DNA of 32,234 nucleotides, from positions 1 to 32,234 of the forward strand of contig CAMWLV010000030.1 of the NCBI GenBank assembly GCA_947175175.1, given 5' to 3'. The stretch comes from an uncultured Lachnospiraceae bacterium (GTDB taxonomy: Bacteria; Bacillota; Clostridia; Lachnospirales; Lachnospiraceae). The notes beneath the pieces were generated by a model, which was not told the DNA's origin, did not search any database, and saw nothing but the letters and a program-made list of their open reading frames with translations. A program made the translations under genes and the position numbers. Shown here one piece after another: positions 7,577 to 14,484 of the stretch (positions are counted from its first letter, which is position 1; every line of letters starts with the position of its first letter).

Positions 7577-8416
7577 ATGTTTGAATTAGGAAAAACACAG
7601 TCGTTGCTCATCGTGAAAGAACTGAATTTCGGGGTATATCTCGGGGAGACGCTCAATGCTTCCATGGATGACAGGGTGTTGCTTCCGAAAAAACAAGTAC
7701 CGCAGGGCAGTGAGGTCGGCGATCATATTGAGGTGTTTTTGTATAAGGATTCCAAGGACAGAATCATTGCGACGACCAATAAGCCGCTGTTGCGTGTGGG
7801 GGAAGTAGGGAAACTGGAGGTTTCACAGGTGACAAAGATCGGTGCCTTTCTCAACTGGGGACTTGAGAAGGACGTGCTGCTTCCATACAAAGAACAGACC
7901 ACCAAAGTCAAGGAGGGCGATGAGGTGCTTGCTGCCATCTATGTGGACAAGAGCAGCCGTCTGGCGGCAACGATGAAAGTGTACCGTTATCTGGAACGCG
8001 CCAGCGAGTATAAGAAGGATGACACCGTGCGTGGCACCGTGTATGAGATCAGGGAGGACATGGGCGCTTTTGTCGCTGTCGATGACCGGTTTTCCGCACT
8101 GATTCCCAAGAGGGAGTTTTATGGGGGGATCAAGGTTGGAGATGTTGTGACAGCGCGTGTTTTGGATGTCAAGCAAGACGGGAAGCTGGATTTGAGCGTG
8201 CGTGAAAAAGCATATCTCCTGATTGAGAAAGATGCGGAAAAACTTGTGGAGATCATGGAGAGCTTTGACGGTGTACTGCCATTTACGGACAAGGCAAATC
8301 CCGAGGTGATCAGGCGGGAGACAGGAATGAGCAAGAATGAGTTTAAGAGGGCAGTGGGGAATCTGTTGAAAAAAGGAAGGATTGTCATCAAGTCTGACGT
8401 AATCCGTTTGAAATAA
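7577..8416 (+). CDS. cvfB: CvfB-family S1 RNA-binding protein
   Basis: A 279-residue cytoplasmic protein with several S1-type OB folds followed by a winged-helix domain, the architecture of the Staphylococcus CvfB / Bacillus YitL family. S1-like strands are seen in FGVYLGE, IGAFLNWGLEKDVLLPYKEQ and MGAFVAVDDRFSALIPKREF. The C-terminal part (MSKNEFKRAVGNLLKKGRIVIK) is the winged helix. Family members bind RNA and affect virulence or global expression in staphylococci; the role here is not known. An RBS (TGGAGG) lies at 7560-7565. It could be transcribed from the CPBP-MATE operon or start near the 28-bp palindrome. A bidirectional terminator follows. Confidence 0.9.
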   Translation: MFELGKTQSLLIVKELNFGVYLGETLNASMDDRVLLPKKQVPQGSEVGDHIEVFLYKDSKDRIIATTNKPLLRVGEVGKLEVSQVTKIGAFLNWGLEKDVLLPYKEQTTKVKEGDEVLAAIYVDKSSRLAATMKVYRYLERASEYKKDDTVRGTVYEIREDMGAFVAVDDRFSALIPKREFYGGIKVGDVVTARVLDVKQDGKLDLSVREKAYLLIEKDAEKLVEIMESFDGVLPFTDKANPEVIRRETGMSKNEFKRAVGNLLKKGRIVIKSDVIRLK

Positions 8417-8453
8417 ATCGGGCAAGGAAGTATTTCCCTGTCAATAATAACGA

Positions 8454-8476
8454 AAAACAGCCCTGCGGGCTGTTTT
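8454..8476. terminator. Bidirectional intrinsic terminator between cvfB and yjfB
   Basis: AAAACAGCCC and GGGCTGTTTT form a 10-bp stem around a TGC loop. There is a T-run on the + side and, through the A-run, on the - side. It serves the converging cvfB and yjfB genes. Confidence 0.9.
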
Positions 8477-8483
8477 AGGTCTT

Positions 8484-8675
8484 CTACACACTGATGTCGA
8501 TGTTTGCACCGATATCTGGATTGACAGAGAGCTCCATGGCAGATGCATCAAGCATTTCTGTCATGGAAGCAGTGATAACATCTGCCTGTTCCATAGATTT
8601 TGCCAGCATCGCTGTACCGACATCCGTCAGAAGATTTGACTGAGCCATATGCATGGAAAGACTTGGTATATCCAT
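8484..8675 (-). CDS. yjfB: YjfB-family small protein
   Basis: A 63-residue protein starting MDIPSLSMHMAQSNLLTDVG and ending NPDIGANIDISV. This matches the YjfB family of Firmicutes: an N-terminal Met/Ser/Gln-rich helix, a second helix with AMLAKSMEQ, and a short C-terminal acidic strand ending at Val. The function is not established; in Bacillus the gene belongs to the SigD regulon. The start at 8675 is set by an AAGGAGG site; the longer in-frame reading to 8744 lacks one. A SigD-like promoter lies upstream at 8784-8758. No flagellar genes are in the window, but this gene suggests the host makes SigD. Confidence 0.88.
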   Translation of the reverse strand: MDIPSLSMHMAQSNLLTDVGTAMLAKSMEQADVITASMTEMLDASAMELSVNPDIGANIDISV

Positions 8676-8753
8676 ATTACCAACCTCCTTATTGAACGTA
8701 GTTTTTATTCTGTATCTGTATGACGTCCATTTCAATAGACACAATACTACACT

Positions 8754-8775
8754 ATGTATTTCGGCTGAAATACAT
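8754..8775. repeat. Inverted repeat over the -10 of the SigD promoter
   Basis: ATGTATTTC (8754-8762) and GAAATACAT (8767-8775) are perfect 9-bp arms around GGCT. The repeat covers the whole -10 element, so it could be a repressor operator. In RNA it would not be transcribed from the SigD start. Confidence 0.7.
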
Positions 8776-8784
8776 AAAAATTTA
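8758..8784 (-). promoter_or_regulatory. SigD (sigma-28) type promoter of yjfB
   Basis: On the minus strand TAAA (8784-8781), 15 bases, then GCCGAAAT (8765-8758). This fits the motility sigma consensus TAAA-N15-GCCGATAT with one mismatch. Transcription would start near 8751, leaving a leader of about 75 bases. Confidence 0.75.
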
Positions 8785-9008
8785 ACACAGGGCAGAACCT
8801 TTTTGGGGGTTCAGAAATCTTTTGTATATCTTGCATAAATGCGTGAAAAGTTGTATTTTTTGTAAAAATATTTAAAAATGCATAAAAAAGTTGCGGATGG
8901 CTATAGATTTATTTGTATAAATATATTAAAATAAAAACAGAATGCGATGAAAAGGATAGAACACATCAGTTATTTTTTGTGGATAATGTATAAGAAGGAG
9001 AGTGGCAT
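8785..9008 (+). other. AT-rich intergenic region upstream of the PucR-like gene
   Basis: The region has no ORF with an RBS. A possible promoter is TTGCGG (8891-8896) and TATAAA (8916-8921), with a long 19-base spacer; TATATT at 8922-8927 is an alternative -10. An AAGGAG site (8995-9000) serves the gene at 9009. Nothing else was recognised. Confidence 0.35.
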
Positions 9009-10097
9009 ATGATTTCAAATCAGATTATGCAGAATACCATCGAAGGGATCAAGGCGATTGCAAGGGTTGAACTTTTTGTGGCTGATATCGATGGTAAATT
9101 GGTGGCTTCCACCAAAACGATCGGAAACAGCTTCGAAAATTCAGTACTTGAGTTCGTAAAGTCCGCGGCCGACAGCCAGGAGATCCAGGGCTGCCAGTTC
9201 TTTAAAATATATGATGACCAGCAGCTTGAGTATATCCTCATTGCCAATGATGCGGGCGAGAATGCCTACATGGTGGGAAAGATGGCAGCATTTCAACTGC
9301 AGAATCTGATGGTGGCATACAAGGAGCGGTTTGACAAGGACAATTTCATCAAGAATCTGTTGTTAGACAACCTGCTGTTGGTGGACATCTACAGCCGCTC
9401 CAAGAAGCTTCATATACAGACTGATGTGAAACGTGCTGTTCTGATCGTAGAATCTCAAAACGGAAAAGATACAAATATCCTGGAAAAGGTTCGGGAGAAT
9501 TTCGGGCAGAACGGCAGGGATTTTGTGACTGCGGTTGATGAGAATAATGTGATCGTGGTCAAGGAGATCACGGATAATGAGACGAACCGCGATATTGACA
9601 AGTATGCGCGGGCGATCGAAGACAGTCTTGTCAAGGATGGCATCAAGGATGTGCACATTTCTTACGGCACGAATGTCAAGGAGATCAAGGAGGTCAGCCG
9701 TTCTTATAAAGAGGCGAAGATGGCGCTTGATGTGGGAAAGATTTTCTTTGCCGAGAGGGATATCATCGCGTACAGCGAACTTGGCATCGGACGTCTGATC
9801 TACCAGCTGCCGATTCCGCTCTGCAAGATGTTCATCAAGGAAATTTTTGGAGGAAAGAGCCCTGATGATTTTGACGAGGAGACACTGACCACGATCAATA
9901 AGTTTTTCGAGAATTCCCTGAATGTGTCGGAGACTTCAAGGCAGTTGTTTATTCATCGAAACACGCTTGTATACAGGCTGGATAAGCTTCAGAAAAGTAC
10001 CGGGCTGGATTTGCGTATATTTGAGGATGCGATCACATTCAAGATCGCGCTGATGGTAGTGCGTTATATGAAATATATGGAATCGTTTGAATATTAA
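9009..10097 (+). CDS. PucR/CdaR-family transcriptional regulator
   Basis: A 362-residue cytoplasmic regulator. The last 60 residues hold the PucR-type helix-turn-helix (LNVSETSRQLFIHRNTLVYRL, then DKLQKSTGLDL). Before it is a GGDEF-like CdaR domain (YARAIEDSLV, SYGTNVKEIKEVSRSYKEAKMAL). The N-terminal 110 residues look like a small sensory domain (VELFVADIDGKLVAST), not the standard sugar-diacid domain. The ligand is unknown. It lies 30 bases upstream of ftsE in the same direction, so it may be co-transcribed with the division genes or regulate them. The position rather than the family suggests an envelope link; that is inference. Confidence 0.8.
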   Translation: MISNQIMQNTIEGIKAIARVELFVADIDGKLVASTKTIGNSFENSVLEFVKSAADSQEIQGCQFFKIYDDQQLEYILIANDAGENAYMVGKMAAFQLQNLMVAYKERFDKDNFIKNLLLDNLLLVDIYSRSKKLHIQTDVKRAVLIVESQNGKDTNILEKVRENFGQNGRDFVTAVDENNVIVVKEITDNETNRDIDKYARAIEDSLVKDGIKDVHISYGTNVKEIKEVSRSYKEAKMALDVGKIFFAERDIIAYSELGIGRLIYQLPIPLCKMFIKEIFGGKSPDDFDEETLTTINKFFENSLNVSETSRQLFIHRNTLVYRLDKLQKSTGLDLRIFEDAITFKIALMVVRYMKYMESFEY

Positions 10098-10127
10098 TGG
10101 ATGAATATATAGGGGTGAAATCAGATT

Positions 10128-10865
10128 TTGAAAAATACAGGAACGAGAAGGCGCGCGGGTTCTGGCATCAATGACAAGGCGATTGTGCTAGAGCATGTGA
10201 GCAAATCATACACGGCGGGAATACCAGCATTAAATAATGTTACTTTGCATATAAATAAAGGAGAGTTTGTGTTTATCGTTGGGGACAGCGGCTCGGGGAA
10301 GTCAACCCTGATCAAGCTGCTGCTTCGGGAGCTTTTACCTACATCGGGGCGGGTGATCGTGAACGGCACGGATGTGATCAGGCTCAAGAGGCGTCAGATA
10401 CCAAAGTTCCGGAGAAGTCTTGGCGTTGTGTTTCAGGATTTCCGGCTGCTGAAAGACCGAAATGTCTATGAGAATGTTGCCTTTGCGCAGCGCATTATCC
10501 AGATGCCAAACAGGGAGATTCGAAAAAATGTGCCCTCGATTCTCTCAACTGTGGGACTTGCGGGGAAGTACAAGGCGAGACCAAAGCAGCTTTCGGGCGG
10601 CGAACAGCAGCGCGTGGCGCTTGCGAGGGCGCTTGTGAACAAACCACAGATTTTGCTTGCAGATGAGCCGACAGGGAACCTGGATCCCAAGAATTCATGG
10701 GATATCATGAACCTGTTGGAGAAAGTCAATAACAATGGAACCACCGTTCTGGTAGTCACACACAACCGCGAGATTGTGAATGCCATGCAGAAAAGGGTTA
10801 TTACAATGAAGAAAGGCATCATTGTCAGTGATGAGGAAAAGGGTGGTTACATCGATGAGGATTAA
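10128..10865 (+). CDS. ftsE: Cell-division ABC ATPase FtsE
   Basis: The ATPase half of the FtsEX complex, which sits at the septum and activates peptidoglycan hydrolases. The 245-residue protein has Walker A GDSGSGKS (52-59), Q-loop VFQDFRLL, signature LSGGEQQRVALARAL and Walker B ILLADEPTGNLD. These are characteristic FtsE sequences. The start is TTG at 10128, with AGGGGTGA (10111-10118) upstream; no suitable ATG lies before the conserved region. About 18 extra N-terminal basic residues precede the usual start. It overlaps ftsX by 11 bases. Confidence 0.93.
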   Translation: MKNTGTRRRAGSGINDKAIVLEHVSKSYTAGIPALNNVTLHINKGEFVFIVGDSGSGKSTLIKLLLRELLPTSGRVIVNGTDVIRLKRRQIPKFRRSLGVVFQDFRLLKDRNVYENVAFAQRIIQMPNREIRKNVPSILSTVGLAGKYKARPKQLSGGEQQRVALARALVNKPQILLADEPTGNLDPKNSWDIMNLLEKVNNNGTTVLVVTHNREIVNAMQKRVITMKKGIIVSDEEKGGYIDED

Positions 10866-11751
10866 TACATTATTTTACTGCATATGGCAGGGAATACGCA
10901 ATATTTTCAAAAATAAATGGTTTACACTGGCATCGGTGGCGACAATCTCAGCATGTCTGTTTCTGTTTGGACTGTTTTATTCGATACTCACAAATTTTCA
11001 GCATATGGTGAGGAATGCGGAGCGGGAGCTGTGTGTGAGCGCGCTGCTCGACGCAGGTCTGAGCGATGAGCGTGTGGCAGAAATCCGCGGCATGATTGTC
11101 CGCAGGACAGAGGTCAGCAATGTGGAATTCCTGTCTGCGGATGAGACATGGGTACAGTTTGCGGAGGAAAGTAATTTTGGGGATATCAGTATTTTTACGG
11201 AAAATCCGCTGGAGGACTGTGCACATTTTGATATTTATCTGAGTGATGTGTCCATGCAGCCGACACTGGTGACTTATCTTGAGTCAATCGATGGGATCAG
11301 GAAGGTGAACCAGTCTTTCCTGACAGCACAGGCGCTGACAGGGGTAAATGCGATCATTGGCTATGTCTCGATCGGTATTATCGTGATATTGTTTCTGGTG
11401 TCGATCTTCTTGATCAGCAATACGGTTTCTATCGGTATCTCGGTTAGAAAGGAAGAGATCCAGATCATGAAATATATCGGTGCGACGGACTTTTTCACAA
11501 GGGCTCCATTTGTAATCGAGGGTATCGTGATCGGTCTGATCGGTTCTTTTCTTCCGTTGATCGGAGTATATTTTATTTACAATGAGGCGATGATGTATGT
11601 GGTGAAGCGCTTTCCGTCGCTGTCACAGCTTTTGGCATTTCTGCCGGTGGAGACCGTGTTTACAAACCTGATCCCGGTGTGTATGGGACTGGGTGTGGGT
11701 ATCGGCTTTATTGGAAGTTTTACCACAGTGAGGAAGCATCTCAGTGTCTGA
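10855..11751 (+). CDS. ftsX: Cell-division permease FtsX
   Basis: The membrane subunit of FtsEX, with 298 residues. One TM helix follows the N-terminal basic segment (FKNKWFTLASVATISACLFLFGLFY). An extracellular domain of about 110 residues comes next, then three TM helices (GYVSIGIIVILFLVSIFLI, FVIEGIVIGLIGSFLPLIGVYF and the C-terminal hydrophobic segment). VSIGISVRKEEIQIMKYIGAT is the FtsX coupling region. The extracellular domain contacts the hydrolase partner, here probably the M23 protein encoded 30 bases downstream. The ATG at 10855 lies inside ftsE with an AGGGTGG site upstream. The longer in-frame start at 10822 would add an unlike N-terminus. Confidence 0.93.
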   Translation: MRINTLFYCIWQGIRNIFKNKWFTLASVATISACLFLFGLFYSILTNFQHMVRNAERELCVSALLDAGLSDERVAEIRGMIVRRTEVSNVEFLSADETWVQFAEESNFGDISIFTENPLEDCAHFDIYLSDVSMQPTLVTYLESIDGIRKVNQSFLTAQALTGVNAIIGYVSIGIIVILFLVSIFLISNTVSIGISVRKEEIQIMKYIGATDFFTRAPFVIEGIVIGLIGSFLPLIGVYFIYNEAMMYVVKRFPSLSQLLAFLPVETVFTNLIPVCMGLGVGIGFIGSFTTVRKHLSV

Positions 11752-11781
11752 TGAGGTGGAGATTTAGAAAGGTTAGGATTT

Positions 11782-13038
11782 ATGCGGCGTAGGCAGTATC
11801 ATGGAAAAGCAGTAAAAAGGGTGGCGCTGTTTATGGTGGTGACAGTACTTGCGGCGGCTGTGTCTGCGTGGAGATGCCCTTTTGTCAGTCGGGCGGATGA
11901 AGTGTCAGACCTGAAAAAGAGCATTGAACAGAAGCAGCAGGAGATCAAGGATGCGCAGAACCAGAAGAAGCACCTGCAGTCGGGGCTTACCGATGTAAAA
12001 ACGATCATCAGTGAGCTGGAGCAGTCGAAGAGGGATCTTGCAGCGTATGTTACCCAGCTCGATGCGAACCTGTCTGAGATACAAGACAAAATAGCCGGGT
12101 TCAAGGAAATGATATCCCAGAAAGAAGCAGAGATCGTACAGACACAGGCGGAGCTTGATGCGGCGGTGGCAAAGGAAGAATCCCAATACGAGAATATGAA
12201 AGTCCGTATCAAGAGTATGTATGAGCGCGGTGATGATTTCTATTTTGAGGCGATACTGAATGCGAAATCCTTTGCGGATATGATCAACAGAGTCGACTAT
12301 GTGGAGAAGGTGTCTGCGTCTGACAGGCGGATGCTTGAAGAATTCCGGACGACGAGAGAGTATGTGGAGGTGTGCAAGGCACAGCTGGAATCCGAGCAGG
12401 AGCTCCTGGAGGAGGCAAAGAAGGACGTTGAGGCCGAGGAGACGTCCCTGGAGAGCCTGATTGCGCAGAAGAAGACAGAGATCGATGCATATGAGGCAGA
12501 TATCAGCAATCGCGAACAGCTGGTGCGGGAGTATGAGGCAGAGCTTGCTGCGCAGGATGCGGAAATCAAGGAGATGGAGAAGCTTGCCAAGACACTTCAG
12601 GCACAGTTGGAACAGGCGAACGGGCAGAAAAAGACTTATGACGGTGGTATGTTTGCATGGCCGGCGCCGTCATATACACGTATATCTGATGATTATGGTA
12701 TGAGAGAGGAACACCCGATCTTAAAGACGGCGCAGATGCATAATGGTGTGGACATGGCAGCGCCAGGTGGTTCCCCGATTCTGGCAGCATACAACGGTAC
12801 AGTCGTGGCTGCGGCATACAGTTCATCGATGGGAAATTATATCATGATCGACCACGGGGATAATTTGTATACAATCTACATGCATGCGTCAAAGCTGTAT
12901 GTCTCACAAGGGGCAGAGGTCGTGAAGGGACAGAAGATTGCAGCAGTTGGCACGACGGGGAGATCGACAGGAAATCACCTTCATTTCGGCGTGCGGTTAA
13001 ATGGAAGCTATGTAAATCCATGGAATTATTTAAAGTAA
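11782..13038 (+). CDS. Coiled-coil M23 (LytM) murein hydrolase or hydrolase activator
   Basis: An exported protein of 418 residues. The signal peptide has a basic N-terminus, then the hydrophobic VALFMVVTVLAAAVSAW, with likely cleavage before about residue 40. Residues 40-280 are a long Gln/Glu/Lys-rich coiled coil in the style of EnvC and PcsB, proteins that FtsX binds. The C-terminal LytM domain keeps HNGVD (His320, Asp324) and HLHF (His399, His401), so the zinc site looks intact. Unlike E. coli EnvC it may be catalytically active. It follows ftsX by 30 bases and precedes the S41 protease, so FtsEX-controlled peptidoglycan cleavage at the septum is the likely job. Confidence 0.9.
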   Translation: MRRRQYHGKAVKRVALFMVVTVLAAAVSAWRCPFVSRADEVSDLKKSIEQKQQEIKDAQNQKKHLQSGLTDVKTIISELEQSKRDLAAYVTQLDANLSEIQDKIAGFKEMISQKEAEIVQTQAELDAAVAKEESQYENMKVRIKSMYERGDDFYFEAILNAKSFADMINRVDYVEKVSASDRRMLEEFRTTREYVEVCKAQLESEQELLEEAKKDVEAEETSLESLIAQKKTEIDAYEADISNREQLVREYEAELAAQDAEIKEMEKLAKTLQAQLEQANGQKKTYDGGMFAWPAPSYTRISDDYGMREEHPILKTAQMHNGVDMAAPGGSPILAAYNGTVVAAAYSSSMGNYIMIDHGDNLYTIYMHASKLYVSQGAEVVKGQKIAAVGTTGRSTGNHLHFGVRLNGSYVNPWNYLK

Positions 13039-13074
13039 GGAACGGTTCTGTTCCTAAAAAAGAAAGGCAAAAAC

Positions 13075-14364
13075 ATGCAAAACCAATATCCAAATGGCAA
13101 TTACGATATAAATGATCAGATACGGAAGGAAAAAAAGCAGTCTGGAACAAAATATTATGTATTAGGAATGGTAACTGGAATTCTGGCAGCTATGGCAGTC
13201 ACGCTCGGCGCAGTAGGGGCAGTGCGCTTGTACAAGGCCGTTGCGCCGATCAACATTGGGAATGTTTCATCGGGTACACAGTCAGACGGAGCGACGAGCA
13301 TCACAGACGCAAGTGTGGAAAAGAAGCTCGCGGTGTTGGAGGATACGATCGGAAAGTATTTCTGGAAAGATGTGGAGGAGGAGACGCTCGAGGACGGTCT
13401 TTACAGGGGACTGCTGAGTTCCTTGGAGGATCCTTACAGCGTCTACTATACGAACGAAGAGCTGATCGCACTGCAGCAGCAGACAGAAGGAATCTATTAT
13501 GGAATTGGCGCGTATATTCAGGACGGAGATATCGGTTATGCGCAGATCAGCAGGGTGATCAAAAACACACCGGCTGAGGAGAGTGGTCTCATGCAGGGCG
13601 ACTATATATATAAGGTCAACGATGAGGATATGCAGGGTAAGGACAAATCGTATGTCGTAACCAAGATCAAGGGTGAAGAACATACGTATGTAACTTTGAC
13701 TGTGATTCGGGAGAATACACCAGAGCCGATTGACATCAGTGTGGAGCGCAGAAAGATCGAGAGCCCTACCGTCGAGTATGAGATGTATGATAACCATATG
13801 GCATATATACAGATCACAGAGTTTGATCTGGTGACAACAGGACAGTTTGAGAGTGCCTATAATCAGGCAAAAGCGGAAGGAATGAAAGGGCTGATCATCG
13901 ATCTGCGGAGCAATCCTGGCGGAAACTTGTCAACAGTGTGTGACATTGCCCGCATGATTCTTCCCAAGGGCTTGATCGTGTACACAGAGGACAAATATGG
14001 AAAGCGCGAGGAGTATACCTGTGAGGGTGAAAACCAGATTGAAGTTCCACTCGTCGTGCTCACAAATGGATACAGTGCAAGTGCGTCCGAGATTCTTGCA
14101 GGTGCAGTCAAGGACTACAGTATCGGCAAGCTTGTGGGAACTACCACTTTTGGCAAAGGAATCGTTCAGAAAGTGATCAACTTGTCAGATGGTTCTGCGA
14201 TCAAGCTCACTGTGAGCAGCTATTTTACACCAAACGGAAATAATATTCACGGGATTGGTATTGAGCCTGATGTGGAAGTTTTGTTTGACGCAGAACTTTA
14301 TAAGAATGGCACTGACAATCAGCTGGAAAAGGCGAAGGAAGTATTGGATGAAATGATACACTGA
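13075..14364 (+). CDS. S41-family C-terminal processing protease (CtpA-like)
   Basis: A membrane-anchored periplasm-facing serine protease of 429 residues. A cytoplasmic basic tail is followed by a single TM helix (YYVLGMVTGILAAMAVTLGAVGA). A PDZ domain lies around IGAYIQDGDIGYAQISRV to VTLTVIREN. The S41 core follows, with a catalytic Ser336 in SASASEIL and Lys361 in TFGKG, matching the Ser/Lys dyad of Tsp and CtpB by spacing. CtpA-like enzymes trim envelope and division proteins; in some bacteria they degrade murein hydrolases. Its position after ftsEX and the M23 gene suggests it controls that hydrolase, which is inference. AAAGG lies 8 bases before the ATG. A strong terminator follows. 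Confidence 0.92.
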   Translation: MQNQYPNGNYDINDQIRKEKKQSGTKYYVLGMVTGILAAMAVTLGAVGAVRLYKAVAPINIGNVSSGTQSDGATSITDASVEKKLAVLEDTIGKYFWKDVEEETLEDGLYRGLLSSLEDPYSVYYTNEELIALQQQTEGIYYGIGAYIQDGDIGYAQISRVIKNTPAEESGLMQGDYIYKVNDEDMQGKDKSYVVTKIKGEEHTYVTLTVIRENTPEPIDISVERRKIESPTVEYEMYDNHMAYIQITEFDLVTTGQFESAYNQAKAEGMKGLIIDLRSNPGGNLSTVCDIARMILPKGLIVYTEDKYGKREEYTCEGENQIEVPLVVLTNGYSASASEILAGAVKDYSIGKLVGTTTFGKGIVQKVINLSDGSAIKLTVSSYFTPNGNNIHGIGIEPDVEVLFDAELYKNGTDNQLEKAKEVLDEMIH

Positions 14365-14377
14365 GATTAGGAGGACG

Positions 14378-14413
14378 CCCCCAGAAGTAAGATTTACTTT
14401 TGGGGGTTATTTT
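14378..14413 (+). terminator. Intrinsic terminator of the ftsEX-ctp cluster
   Basis: CCCCCAGAAGTAA (14378-14390) pairs with TTACTTTTGGGGG (14394-14406) with one G-U pair, a 13-bp stem with a 3-base loop. TTATTTT follows. Confidence 0.92.
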
Positions 14414-14484
14414 ACACAAGAGTGGGATGTGCATAAGGAGTTGTTGAGAAAAGAAAAAAGATGATGATTGAGGAAGATATTGGT

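Noticed and set aside
13039-13060. Hairpin AGGAAC/GTTCCT between the M23 gene and the S41 gene
   Set aside because: It is followed by an A-run, not a T-run, on the coding strand and so is not a terminator; the two genes are likely co-transcribed.
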